From: Coriaria nepalensis
Taxonomy: Eukaryota; Streptophyta; Magnoliopsida; Cucurbitales; Coriariaceae
Direction: 5' to 3'
DNA length: 64,000 bases
NCBI GenBank assembly: GCA_027186245.1
Contig: CP114482.1
Span: 17,255,209 to 17,319,208, forward strand
This document shows positions 11,058-24,078 of this stretch, piece after piece. A program made the translations under genes and the position numbers. The first letter of the stretch is position 1. Each line of letters opens with the position of its first letter. Under the pieces are notes generated by a model. That model was not told where the DNA came from. It was given only the letters and a program-made list of their open reading frames with translations, and did not search any database.

Positions 11058-13019
11058 ACTGCAAGTTATGCACGAAAGTCATGTTTAAAGGCCGAATTTC
11101 GTTCGAAGTTATGTAGAATGATTTACAGACTAGAAGAGACGCAAAAATATGACTTTAAGGCTAAAAAAATGCATAGTTGCCATCAATAGATCAATTGCAA
11201 GTTATGCATGAAAGTCGCGTTTTAAATGCAAAAAGAGAATTGGTTCGAAGTTCCTTCAAACAATTTAATGATTGAAAAGACTGAGTGATATGCTTTTTAA
11301 CGCTAAAATAATGCATTGTTCTTTTCAATAGATTAATTACAAGTTATGTAAGAAAATAATGTTTGAAGGGCGATAATAGAATTCGTTCGAATTAATTTAA
11401 AATGATTTAATGACTAGAAGAGACTCAGTGACATGACTTTAAGGCTAAACAAATGCATTGTTGCCTTCAATATATCAACTGCAAGCTACGCACGAAAGTC
11501 ATGATTAAAGGCCGAATTTCGTTCGAAGTGATTTAGAATTATTTACAGACAAAAAGAGACGCAAAAATATGATTTTAAGGCTAAAAAATGCATAGTTGCC
11601 ATCAATAGACCAATTGCAAGTTATGCATGAAAGTCGCGTTTGAAATGCAAAAAGAGAATTGGTTCGAAGTGCCTCCAAACAATTTAATGATTGAAAAGAC
11701 TGAGTGATATGCTTTTTAACGCTAAAATAATGCATTGTTGTCTTCAATAGATTAATTACATGTTATGTAGGAAAATAATGTTTGAAGGGCAATAATAGAA
11801 TTCGTTCCAATTAATTTAGAATGATTTAATGACTAGAAGAGACTCAGTGACATGACTTCAATGCTAAACAAATGCATTGTTGCCTTCAATAGATCAACTG
11901 CAAGTTACGCACGAAAGTCATGTTTAAAGGCCGCATTTCGTCTGAAGTGATTTAGAATGATTTACTGACTAAAAAAGACGCAAAAATATGACTTTAAGGA
12001 TAAAAAAATGCATAGTTTCCATCAATAGATCAATTACAAGTTATGCATGAAAGTCGCGTTCTAAATGCAAAAATAGAATTGGTTCGAAGTGCCTCCAAAC
12101 AATTTAATGATTGAAAAGACTAAGTCATATGCTTTTTAATGCTAAAATAATGCATTGTTGTCTTCAATAGATTAATTACATGTTATGTAAGAAAATAATG
12201 TTTGAAGGGCGAAAATAGAATTTGTTCGACTTAATTTAGAATGATTTAACGACTAGAAGAGCCTAATTGACATGACTTTAAGGCTAAACAAATGCATTGT
12301 TGCCTTCAATATATCAATTGCAAGTTATGCATGAAAGTCGCGTTTTAAATGCAAAAAGAGAATTGGTTCGAAGTTCCTTCCAACAATTTAATGATTGAAA
12401 AGACTGGGTGATATGCTTTTTAACGCTAAAATAATGCATTGTTGTCTTCAATAGATTAATTACAAGTTATGTAAGAAAATAATGTTTGAAGGGCGCAAAT
12501 TGAATTCGTTCGAATTCATTTAGAATGATTTAATGACTAGAAGAGACTCAGTGACATGACTTCAAGGCTAAACAAATGCATTGTTGCCTTTAATAGATCA
12601 ACTGCAAGTTACGTACGAAAGTCATGTTTAAAGGCCGAATTTCGTTCGAAGTGATTTAGAATGATTTACTAACTAAAAGAGACGCAAAAATATGATTTTA
12701 AGGCTAAAAAATGCATAGTTGCCATCAATAGACCAATTGCAAGTTATGCATGAAAGTCGCATTTTAAATGCAAAAAGAGAATTGGTTCGAAGTGCCTCCA
12801 AACAATTTAATGATTGAAAAGACTGAGTGATATGCTTTTTAACGCTAAAATAATGCATTGTTGTCTTCAATAGATTAATTACATGTTATGTAGGAAAATA
12901 ATGTTTGAAGGGCAATAATAGAATTCGTTCCAATTAATTTAGAATGATTTAATGACTAGAAGAGACTCAGTGACATGACTTCAAGGCTAAACAAATGCAT
13001 TGTTGCCTATAATAGATCA
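11058..13019 (+). repeat. Nested 1,962 bp tandem unit, copy 2
   Basis: Near-identical to 9,096-11,057 at +1,962 through the whole unit, including gggcgcaaattgaattcg in C after the dimer and ccaacaattt in the dimer's B. It ends where the next A becomes cttcaagttaggcacg (13,020) in place of another composite T1. The very low divergence suggests a recent duplication, but I have not computed identity. Confidence 0.86.
12317..12600 (+). repeat. A-less B-C dimer 3 (284 bp)
   Basis: Copy of the dimer at 10,355 made by the nested 1,962 bp duplication. Same C-to-B junction (atatcaattgcaag) and same gactgggtg and gcaaattgaattcg markers. Confidence 0.92.
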
Positions 13020-13994
13020 ACTTCAAGTTAGGCACGAAAGTCATGTTTAAAGGCCGAATTTCATACGAAGTGATTTAGAATGATTTACTGACTAAAAGAG
13101 ATGCAAAAATATGACTTTAAGGCTAAAAAAATGCATAGTTGTCATCAATAGATCAATTGCAAGTTATGCATGAAAGCCACGTGCAAAATACAAAAAGAGA
13201 ATTGGTTCGAAGTGCCTTCAAACAATTTAATGATTGAAAAGACTGAGTCATATGCTTTTTAATGCTAAAATAATGCATTGTTGTCTTCAATAGATTAATT
13301 ACATGTTACGTAAGAAAATAATGTTTGAAGGGCGATAATAGAATTCGTTCGAATTAATTTAGAATGATTTAATGACTAGAAGAGACTCAGTGACATGACT
13401 TTAAGGCTAAACAAATGCATTGTTGCCTTCAATATATCAACTGCAAGCTACGCACGAAAGTCATGTTTAAAGGCCGACTTTTGTTCGAAGTGATTTAGAA
13501 TGATTTACTGACTAAAAGAGACGCAAAAATATGATTTTAAGGCTAAAAAATGCATAGTTGCCATCAATAGATCAATTGCAAGTTATGCATGAAAGTCGCG
13601 TTTTAAATGCAAAAAGGGAATTGGTTCGAAGTGCCTTCAAACAATTTAATAATTGAAAAGACTGAGTGATATGCTTTTTAACGCTAAAATAATGCATTGT
13701 TGTCTTTAATAGATTAATTACAACTTATGTAAGAAAATAATGTTTGAAGGGCGATAATAGAATTCGTTCGAATTAATTTAGAATGATTTAATGACTAGAA
13801 GAGACTCAGTGACATGACTTCAATGCTAAACAAATGCATTGTTGCCTTCAATAGATCAACTGCAAGTTAGGCACGAAAGTCATGTTTAAAGGCCGAATTT
13901 CGTTCGAAGTGATTTAGAATGATTTACTGACTAAAAGAGATGCAAAAATATGACTTTAAGGCTAAAAAAATGCATAGTTGTCATCAATAGATCA

Positions 13995-14136
13995 ATTGCA
14001 AGTTATGCATGAAAGCCACGTGCAAAATACAAAAAGAGAATTGGTTCGAAGTGCCTTCAAACAATTTAATGATTGAAGAGACTGAGTGATATGCTTTTTA
14101 ACGCTAAAATAATGCATTGTTGTCTTCAATAGATTA
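13995..14136 (+). repeat. Chimeric B monomer at the 7.1 kb duplication junction
   Basis: The first half is T3 type (gccacgtgcaaaatac). From gattgaagagactgagtgatatgc onward it is T4 type. The two parents are indistinguishable between about 14,039 and 14,074, so the exchange happened in that interval. It is the physical junction between copies 1 and 2 of the 7,146 bp duplication. Confidence 0.8.
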
Positions 14137-15957
14137 ATTACATGTTATGTAGGAAAATAATGTTTGAAGGGCAATAATAGAATTCGTTCCAATTAATTTA
14201 GAATGATTTAATGACTAGAAGAGACTCAGTGACATGACTTCAATGCTAAACAAATGCATTGTTGCCTTCAATAGATCAACTGCAAGTTACGCACGAAAGT
14301 CATGTTTAAAGGCCGCATTTCGTCTGAAGTGATTTAGAATGATTTACTGACTAAAAAAGACGCAAAAATATGACTTTAAGGCTAAAAAAATGCATAGTTT
14401 CCATCAATAGATCAATTACAAGTTATGCATGAAAGTCGCGTTCTAAATGCAAAAATAGAATTGGTTCGAAGTGCCTCCAAACAATTTAATGATTGAAAAG
14501 ACTAAGTCATATGCTTTTGAATGCTAAAATAATGCATTGTTGTCTTCAATAAATTAATTACATGTTATGTAAGAAAATAATGTTTGAAGGGCGATAATAG
14601 AATTCGTTCCAATCAATTTAGAATGATTTAATGATTAGAAGAGACTCAGTGACATGACTTCAAGGCTAAACAAATGCATTGTTGCCTTGAATAGATCAAC
14701 TGCAAGTTACGCACGAAAGTCATGTTTAAAGGCCGAATATCGTTCGAAGTGATTTAGACTCAAGTTACTGACTAAAAGAGACGCAAAAATATGATTTTAA
14801 GGCTAAAAAATGCATAGTTGCCATCAATAGATCAATTGCAAGTTATGCATGAAAGTCGCGTTTTAAATGCAAAAAGGGAATTGGTTCGAAGTGCCTTCAA
14901 ACAATTTAATGATTGAAAAGACTGAGTGATATGCTTTTTAACGCTAAAATAATGCATTGTTGTCTTCAATAGATTAATTACAAGTTATGTAAGAAAATAA
15001 TGTTTGAAGGGCGCAAATAGAATTCGTTCGAATTAATTTAGAATGATTTAATGACTAGAAGAGACTCAGTGACATGACTTTAAGGATAAACAAATGCATT
15101 GTTGCCTTCAATAGATCAACTGCAAGTTAGGCACGAAAGTCATGTTTAAAGGCCGAATTTCGTTCGAAGTGATTTAGAATGATTTACTAACTAAAAGAGA
15201 CGCAAAAATATGATTTTAAGGCTAAAAAATGCATAGTTGCCATCAATAGACCAATTGAAAGTTATGCATGAAAGTCGCGTTTTAAATGCAAAAAGAGAAT
15301 TGGTTCGAAGTGCCTCCAAACAATTTAATGATTGAAAAGACTGAGTGATATGCTTTTTAACGCTAAAATAATGCATTGTTGTCCTCAATAGATTAATTAC
15401 ATGTTATGTAGGAAAATAATGTTTGAAGGGCAATAATAGAATTCGTTCCAATTAATTTAGAATGATTTAATGACTAGAAGAGACTCAGTGACATGACTTC
15501 AATGCTAAACAAATGCATTGTTGCCTTCAATAGATCAACTGCAAGTTACGCACGAAAGTCATGTTTAAAGGCCGCATTTCGTCTGAAGTGATTTAGAATG
15601 ATTTACTGACTAAAAAAGACGCAAAAATATGACTTTAAGGATAAAAAAATGCATAGTTTCCATCAATAGATCAATTACAAGTTATGCATGAAAGTCGCGT
15701 TCTAAATGCAAAAATAGAATTGGTTCGAAGTGCCTCCAAACAATTTAATGATTGAAAAGACTAAGTCATATGCTTTTTAATGCTAAAATAATGCATTGTT
15801 GTCTTCAATAGATTAATTACATGTTATGTAAGAAAATAATGTTTGAAGGGCGAAAATAGAATTTGTTCGACTTAATTTAGAATGATTTAACGACTAGAAG
15901 AGCCTAATTGACATGACTTTAAGGCTAAACAAATGCATTGTTGCCTTCAATATATCA

Positions 15958-16241
15958 ATTGCAAGTTATGCATGAAAGTCGCGTTTTAAATGCAAAAAGA
16001 GAATTGGTTCGTAGTTCCTTCCAACAATTTAATGATTGAAAAGACTGGGTGATATGCTTTTTAACGCTAAAATAATGCATTGTTGTCTTCAATAGATTAA
16101 TTACAAGTTATGTAAGAAAATAATGTTTGAAGGGCGCAAATAGAATTCGTTCGAATTAATTTAGAATGATTTAATGACTAGAAGAGATTCAGTGACATGA
16201 CTTCAAGGCTAAACAAATGCATTGTTGCCTATAATAGATCA
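15958..16241 (+). repeat. A-less B-C dimer 4 (284 bp)
   Basis: Counterpart of dimer 1 at +7,146. It keeps the ggttcgtagttcc change and the gattcagtg ending of its C. Confidence 0.92.
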
Positions 16242-18203
16242 ACTGCAAGTTATGCACGAAAGTCATGTTTAAAGGCCGAATTTCGTTCGAAGTTATGTAG
16301 AATGATTTACAGACTAGAAGAGACGCAAAAATATGACTTTAAGGCTAAAAAAATGCATAGTTGCCATCAATAGATCAATTGCAAGTTATGCATGAAAGTC
16401 GCGTTTTAAATGCAAAAAGATAATTGGTTCGAAGTTCCTTCAAACAATTTAATGATTGAAAAGACTGAGTGATATGCTTTTTAACGCTAAAATAATGCAT
16501 TGTTCTTTTCAATAGATTAATTACAAGTTATGTAAGAAAATAATGTTTGAAGGGCGATAATAGAATTCGTTCGAATTAATTTAAAATGATTTAATGACTA
16601 GAAGAGACTCAGTGACATGACTTTAAGGCTAAACAAATGCATTGTTGCCTTCAATATATCAACTGCAAGCTACGCACGAAAGTCATGATTAAAGGCCGAA
16701 TTTCGTTCGAAGTGATTTAGAATTATTTACAGACAAAAAGAGACGCAAAAATATGATTTTAAGGCTAAAAAATGCATAGTTGCCATCAATAGACCAATTG
16801 CAAGTTATGCATGAAAGTCGCGTTTGAAATGCAAAAAGAGAATTGGTTCGAAGTGCCTCCAAACAATTTAATGATTGAAAAGACTGAGTGATATGCTTTT
16901 TAACGCTAAAATAATGCATTGTTGTCTTCAATAGATTAATTACATGTTATGTAGGAAAATAATGTTTGAAGGGCAATAATAGAATTCGTTCCAATTAATT
17001 TAGAATGATTTAATGACTAGAAGAGACTCAGTGACATGACTTCAATGCTAAACAAATGCATTGTTGCCTTCAATAGATCAACTGCAAGTTACGCACGAAA
17101 GTCATGTTTAAAGGCCGCATTTCGTCTGAAGTGATTTAGAATGATTTACTGACTAAAAAAGACGCAAAAATATGACTTTAAGGATAAAAAAATGCATAGT
17201 TTCCATCAATAGATCAATTACAAGTTATGCATGAAAGTCGCGTTCTAAATGCAAAAATAGAATTGGTTCGAAGTGCCTCCAAACAATTTAATGATTGAAA
17301 AGACTAAGTCATATGCTTTTTAATGCTAAAATAATGCATTGTTGTCTTCAATAGATTAATTACATGTTATGTAAGAAAATAATGTTTGAAGGGCGAAAAT
17401 AGAATTTGTTCGACTTAATTTAGAATGATTTAACGACTAGAAGAGCCTAATTGACATGACTTTAAGGCTAAACAAATGCATTGTTGCCTTCAATATATCA
17501 ATTGCAAGTTATGCATGAAAGTCGCGTTTTAAATGCAAAAAGAGAATTGGTTCGAAGTTCCTTCCAACAATTTAATGATTGAAAAGACTGGGTGATATGC
17601 TTTTTAACGCTAAAATAATGCATTGTTGTCTTCAATAGATTAATTACAAGTTATGTAAGAAAATAATGTTTGAAGGGCGCAAATTGAATTCGTTCGAATT
17701 CATTTAGAATGATTTAATGACTAGAAGAGACTCAGTGACATGACTTCAAGGCTAAACAAATGCATTGTTGCCTTTAATAGATCAACTGCAAGTTACGAAC
17801 GAAAGTCATGTTTAAAGGCCGAATTTCGTTCGAAGTGATTTAGAATGATTTACTAACTAAAAGAGACGCAAAAATATGATTTTAAGGCTAAAAAATGCAT
17901 AGTTGCCATCAATAGACCAATTGCAAGTTATGCATGAAAGTCGCATTTTAAATGCAAAAAGAGAATTGGTTCGAAGTGCCTCCAAACAATTTAATGATTG
18001 AAAAGACTGAGTGATATGCTTTTTAACGCTAAAATAATGCATTGTTGTCTTCAATAGATTAATTACATGTTATGTAGGAAAATAATGTTTGAAGGGCAAT
18101 AATAGAATTCGTTCCAATTAATTTAGAATGATTTAATGACTAGAAGAGACTCAGTGACATGACTTCAAGGCTAAACAAATGCATTGTTGCCTATAATAGA
18201 TCA
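16242..18203 (+). repeat. Single counterpart of the 1,962 bp unit
   Basis: Corresponds to 9,096-11,057 at +7,146. It carries private changes such as aaaaagataattggttcg in its first B (near 16,420) and acgaacg in A near 17,797, where the other copies read acgtacg. Only one unit is present here, so either copy 1 gained a unit or this copy lost one. Confidence 0.82.
17501..17784 (+). repeat. A-less B-C dimer 5 (284 bp)
   Basis: Counterpart of dimer 2 at +7,146, with gactgggtg in B and gcaaattgaattcg in C. Confidence 0.92.
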
Positions 18204-21140
18204 ACTGCAAGTTAGGCACGAAAGTCATGTTTAAAGGCCGAATTTCATACGAAGTGATTTAGAATGATTTACTGACTAAAAGAGATGCAAAAATATGACT
18301 TTAAGGCTAAAAAAATGCATAGTTGTCATCAATAGATCAATTGCAAGTTATGCATGAAAGCCACGTGCAAAATACAAAAAGAGAATTGGTTCGAAGTGCC
18401 TTCAAACAATTTAATGATTGAAAAGGCTGAGTCATATGCTTTTTAATGCTAAAATAATGCATTGTTGTCTTCAATAGATTAATTACATGTTACGTAAGAA
18501 AATAATGTTTGAAGGGCGATAATATAATTCGTTCGAATTAATTTAGAATGATTTAATGACTAGAAGAGACTCAGTGACATGACTTTAAGGCTAAACAAAT
18601 GCATTGTTGCCTTCAATATATCAACTGCAAGCTACGCACGAAAGTCATGTTTAAAGGCCGAATTTTGTTCGAAGTGATTTAGAATGATTTACTGACTAAA
18701 AGAGACGCAAAAACATGATTTTAAGGCTAAAAAATGCATAGTTGCCATCAATAGATCAATTGCAAGTTATGCATGAAAGTCGCGTTTTAAATGCAAAAAG
18801 GGAATTGGTTCGAAGTGCCTTCAAACAATTTAATAATTGAAAAGACTGAGTGATATGCTTTTTAACGCTAAAATAATGCATTGTTGTCTTCAATAGATTA
18901 ATTACAACTTATGTAAGAAAATAATGTTTGAAGGGCGATAATAGAATTCGTTCGAATTAATTTAGAATGATTTAATGACTAGAAGAGACTCAGTGACATG
19001 ACTTCAATGCTAAACAAATGCATTGTTGCCTTCAATAGATCAACTGCAAGTTACGCACGAAAGTCATGTTTAAAGTCCACATTTCGTCTGAAGTGATTTA
19101 GAATGATTTACTGACTAAAAAAGACGCAAAAATATGACTTTAAGGATAAAAAAATGCATAGTTTCCATCAATAGATCAATTACAAGTTATGCATGAAAGT
19201 CGCGTTCTAAATGCAAAAATAGAATTGGTTCGAAGTGCCTCCAAACAATTTAATGATTGAAAAGACTAAGTCATATGCTTTTTAATGCTAAAATAATGCA
19301 TTGTTGTCTTCAATAAATCAATTACATGTTATGTAAGAAAATAATGTTTGAAGGGCGAAAATAGAATTCGTTCGAATTAATTTAGAATGATTTAATGACT
19401 AGAAGAGATTCAGTGACATGACTTCAAGGCTAAACAAATGCATTGTTGCCTATAATAGATCAACTGCAAGTTATGCACGAAAGTCATGTTTAAAGGCCGA
19501 ATTTCGTTCGAAGTTATGTAGAATGATTTACAGACTAGAAGAGACGCAAAAATATGACTTTAAGGCTAAAAAAATGCATAGTTGCCATCAATAGATCAAT
19601 TGCAAGTTATGCATGAAAGTCGCGTTTTAAATGCAAAAAGAGAATTGGTTCGAAGTTCCTTCAAACAATTTAATGATTGAAAAGACTGAGTGATATGCTT
19701 TTTAACGCTAAAATAATGCATTGTTGTCTTCAATAGATTAATTACAAGTTATGTAAGAAAATAATGTTTGAAGGGCGCAAATAGAATTCGTTCGAATTCA
19801 TTTAGAATGATTTAATGACTAGAAGAGACTCAGTGACATGACTTCAAGGCTAAACAAATGCATTGTTGCCTTCAATAGATCAACTGCAGGTTACGTACGA
19901 AAGTCATGTTTAAAGGCTGAATTTCGTTCGAAGTGATTTAGAATGATTTACTAACTAAAAGAGACGCAAAAATATGATTTTAAGGCTAAAAAATGCATAG
20001 TTGCCATCAATAGACCAATTGCAAGTTATGCACGAAAGTCGCATTTTAAATGCAAAAAGAGAATTGGTTCGAAGTGCCTCCAAACAATTTAATGATTGAA
20101 AAGACTGAGTGATATGCTTTTTAACGCTAAAATAATGCATTGTTGTCTTCAATAGATTAATTACATGTTATGTAGGAAAATAATGTTTGAAGGGCAATAA
20201 TAGAATTCGTTCGAATTAATTTAGAATGATTTAATGACTAGAAGAGACTCAGTGACATGACTTCAAGGCTAAACAAATGCATTGTTGCCTATAATAGATC
20301 AACTGCAAGTTAGGCACGAAAGTCATGTTTAAAGGCCGAATTTCATACGAAGTGATTTAGAATGATTTACTGACTAAAAGAGATGCAAAAATATGACTTT
20401 AAGGCTAAAAAAATGCATAGTTGTCATCAATAGATCAATTGCAAGTTATGCATGAAAGCCACGTGCAAAATACAAAAAGAGAATTGGTTCGAAGTGCCTT
20501 TAAACAATTTAATGATTGAAAAGACTGAGTCATATGCTTTTTAATGCTAAAATAATGCATTGTTGTCTTCAATAGATTAATTACATGTTACGTAAGAAAA
20601 TAATGTTTGAAGGGCGATAATAGAATTCGTTCGAATTAATTTAGAATGATTTAATGACTAGAAGAGACTCAGTGACATGACTTTAAGGCTAAACAAATGC
20701 ATTGTTGCCTTCAATATATCAACTGCAAGCTACGCACGAAAGTCATGATTAAAGGCCGAATTTCGTTCGAAGTGATTTAGAATTATTTACTGACAAAAAG
20801 AGACGCAAAAATATGATTTTAAGGCTAAAAAATGCGTAGTTGCCATCAATAGATCAATTGCAAGTTATGCATGAAAGTCGCGTTTTAAATGCAAAAAGAG
20901 AATTGGTTCGAAGTGCCTTCGAACAATTTAATGATTGAAGAGACTGAGTGATATGCTTTTTAACGCTAAAATAATGCATTGTTGTCTTCAATAGATTAAT
21001 TACAAGTTATGTAAGAAAATAATGTTTGAAGGGCAAAAATAGAATTCGTTCGAATTAATTTAGAATGATTTAATGACTAGAAGAGACTCAATGACATGAC
21101 TTTAAGGCTAAACAAATGCATTGTTGCCTTCAATAGATCA

Positions 21141-21276
21141 ACTGCAAGTTACGCACGAAAGTCATGTTTAAAGTCCACATTTCGTCCGAAGTTATGTAGA
21201 ATGATTTACAGACTAGAAGAGACGCAAAAATATGACTTTAAGGCTAAAAAAATGCATAGTTGCCATCAATAGATCA
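21141..21276 (+). repeat. Chimeric A monomer (T5/T1)
   Basis: Starts as A of T5 (aaagtccacatttcgtccgaag) and continues as A of T1 (ttatgtagaatgatttacagactagaag). The switch falls within cgaagt at about 21,187-21,192, which both parents share. It is the left edge of an inserted T1-T2 segment and direct evidence of exchange inside a monomer. Confidence 0.82.
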
Positions 21277-21979
21277 ATTGCAAGTTATGCATGAAAGTCG
21301 CGTTTTAAATGCAAAAAGAGAATTGGTTCGAAGTTCCTTCAAACAATTTAATGATTGAAAAGACTGAGTGATATGCTTTTTAACGCTAAAATAATGCATT
21401 GTTGTCTTCAATAGATTAATTACAAGTTATGTAAGAAAATAATGTTTGAAGGGCGCAAATAGAATTCGTTCGAATTCATTTAGAATGATTTAATGACTAG
21501 AAGAGACTCAGTGACATGACTTCAAGGCTAAACAAATGCATTGTTGCCTTCAATAGATCAACTGCAGGTTACGTACGAAAGTCATGTTTAAAGGCTGAAT
21601 TTCGTTCGAAGTGATTTAGAATGATTTACTAACTAAAAGAGACGCAAAAATATGATTTTAAGGCTAAAAAATGCATAGTTGCCATCAATAGACCAATTGC
21701 AAGTTATGCACGAAAGTCGCATTTTAAATGCAAAAAGAGAATTGGTTCGAAGTGCCTCCAAACAATTTAATGATTGAAAAGACTGAGTGATATGCTTTTT
21801 AACGCTAAAATAATGCATTGTTGTCTTCAATAGATTAATTACATGTTATGTAGGAAAATAATGTTTGAAGGGCAATAATAGAATTCGTTCCAATTAATTT
21901 AGAATGATTTAATGACTAGAAGAGACTCAGTGACATGACTTCAAGGCTAAACAAATGCATTGTTGCCTATAATAGATCA

Positions 21980-22115
21980 ACTGCAAGTTAGGCACGAAAG
22001 TCATGTTTAAAGGCCGAATTTCATACGAAGTGATTTAGAATGATTTACTGACTAAAAAAGACGCAAAAATATGACTTTAAGGCTAAAAAAATGCATAGTT
22101 GTCATCAATAGATCA
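21980..22115 (+). repeat. Chimeric A monomer (T3/T5)
   Basis: Opens as A of T3 (ttaggcacg, catacgaag) and continues as A of T5 (ctaaaaaagacgc). The following B is T5 type (gccacgttcaaaatac, gccatcaaac, catgtgc). It is the right edge of the inserted segment that begins in the chimera at 21,141. Together they look like a two-trimer insertion into a T5 monomer. Confidence 0.78.
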
Positions 22116-24078
22116 ATTGCAAGTTATGCATGAAAGCCACGTTCAAAATACAAAAAGAGAATTGGTTCGAAGTGCCATCAAACAATTTAATGATTGAAAA
22201 GACTGAGTCATGTGCTTTTTAATGCTAAAATAATGCATTGTTCTTTTCAATAGATTAATTACAAGTTATGTAAGAAAATAATGTTTGAAGGGCGAAAATA
22301 GAATTCGTTCGAATTAATTTAGAATGATTTAATGACTAGAAGAGATTCAGTGACATGACTTTAAGGCTAAACAAATGCATTGTTGCCTATAATAGATCAA
22401 CTGCAAGTTATGCACGAAAGTCATGTTTAAAGGCCGAATTTCGTTCGAAGTTATGTAGAATGATTTACAGACTAGAAGAGACGCAAAAATATGACTTTAA
22501 GGCTAAAAAAATGCATAGTTGCCATCAATAGATCAATTGCAAGTTATGCATGAAAGTCGCGTTTTAAATGCAAAAAGAGAATTGGTTCGAAGTTCCTTCA
22601 AACAATTTAATGATTGAAAAGACTGAGTGATATGCTTTTTAACGCTAAAATAATGCATTGTTGTCTTCAATAGATTAATTACAAGTTATGTAAGAAAATA
22701 ATGTTTGAAGGGCGCAAATAGAATTCGTTCGAATTCATTTAGAATGATTTAATGACTAGAAGAGACTCAGTGACATGACTTCAAGGCTAAACAAATGCAT
22801 TGTTGCCTTCAATAGATCAACTGCAGGTTACGTACGAAAGTCATGTTTAAAGGCCGAATTTCGTTCGAAGTGATTTAGAATGATTTACTAACTAAAAGAG
22901 AGGCAAAAATATGATTTTAAGGCTAAAAAATGCATAGTTGCCATCAATAGACCAATTGCGAGTTATGCATGAAAGTCGCGTTTTAAATGCAAAAAGAGAA
23001 TTGGTTCGAAGTGCCTCCAAACAATTTAATGATTGAAAAGACTGAGTGATATGCTTTTTAACGCTAAAATAATGCATTGTTGTCTTCAATAGATTAATTA
23101 CATGTTATGTAGGAAAATAATGTTTGAAGGGCAATAATAGAATTCGTTCCAATTAATTTAGAATGATTTAATGACTAGAAGAGACTCAGTGACATGACTT
23201 CAATGCTAAACAAATGCATTGTTGCCTTCAATAGATCAACTGCAAGTTACGCACGAAAGTCATGTTTAAAGGCCGCATTTCGTCTGAAGTGATTTAGAAT
23301 GATTTACTGACTAAAAAAGACGCAAAAATATGACTTTAAGGCTAAAAAAATGCATAGTTTCCATCAATAGATCAATTACAAGTTATGCATGAAAGTCGCG
23401 TTCTAAATGCAAAAATAGAATTGGTTCGAAGTGCCTCCAAACAATTTAATGATTGAAAAGACTAAGTCATATGCTTTTGAATGCTAAAATAATGCATTGT
23501 TGTCTTCAATAAATTAATTACATGTTATGTAAGAAAATAATGTTTGAAGGGCGATAATAGAATTCGTTCGAATTAATTTAGAATGATTTAATGACTAGAA
23601 GAGACTCAGTGACATGACTTCAAGGCTAAACAAATGCATTGTTGCCTTCAATATATCAACTGCAAGCTACGCACGAAAGTCATGTTTAAAGGCCGAATTT
23701 CGTTCGAAGTGATTTAGAATTATTTACTGACAAAAAGAGACGCAAAAATTTGACTTGAAGGCTAAAAAGATGCATAGTTGCCATGAATAGATCAATTACA
23801 AGTTATGCATGAAAGTCGCGTTCTAAATGCAAAAACAGAATTGGTTCGAAGTGCCTCCAAACAATTTAATGATTGAACAGACTGATTCATATGCTTTTTA
23901 ATGCTAAAATAATGCATTGTTGTCTTCAATAGATTAATTACATGTTATGTAAGAAAATAATGTTTGAAGGGCGAAAATAGAATTTGTTCGACTTAATTTA
24001 GAATGATTTAACGACTAGAAGAGCCTAATTGACATGACTTTAAGGCTAAACAAATGCATTGTTGCCTTCAATATATCA

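Larger units (their letters stand above)
6893..14038 (+). repeat. 7,146 bp segmental tandem duplication, copy 1
   Basis: Bases from about 6,893 to 11,068 match bases 7,146 downstream, including rare markers such as gatttagactcaagttactg (7,606 and 14,752), cctcaatag in B (near 8,237 and 15,383) and the A-less dimers. From 13,020 to about 13,868 the match to copy 2 shifts to an offset of 5,184, because this copy contains an extra 1,962 bp unit. Going left, the match is lost inside a B monomer near 6,886-6,892. Contents: 15 trimers' worth of sequence plus three B-C dimers, which accounts for 7,146 bp. Confidence 0.83.
14039..19052 (+). repeat. 7,146 bp segmental tandem duplication, copy 2 (lacks one nested unit)
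   Basis: Directly follows copy 1 and matches it at +7,146 up to about 18,214, then at +5,184 up to about 19,052. It has one copy of the 1,962 bp unit (16,242-18,203) where copy 1 has two, and two A-less dimers against three. The left junction lies within B monomer 13,995-14,136, which starts as T3 type and ends as T4 type. The last about 170 bp expected from copy 1 (13,869-14,038) is not matched: the sequence switches to an A with aaagtccacatttcgtctg. Confidence 0.8.
19053..23658 (+). repeat. Further five-trimer-family sequence with local reshuffling
   Basis: T1-T4 run in block-1 order from 19,463 to 21,140, followed by an inserted T1-T2 pair (about 21,191-22,053), a T5-like trimer, then T1 again at 22,400 and T2-like and gtctg-type trimers to about 23,658. 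Markers shared only between about 19.9 and 21.7 kb (aaaggctgaatttcg in A, cacgaaagtcgcatttt in B) show a 1,678 bp offset copy. This is the last region where the T1 marker gaagttatgtag appears (near 22,448). Confidence 0.78.

Noticed and set aside
493..23089. Recurrent minus-strand open frame of about 65-80 codons, opening MKTTMHYFSVKK, at about 15 places in the left third
   Set aside because: It spans parts of B and A in the repeat, recurs only because the repeat recurs, has no ribosome-binding or promoter context, and is broken in many trimers by ordinary satellite variation. Its composition simply reflects AT-rich DNA. Not a gene.
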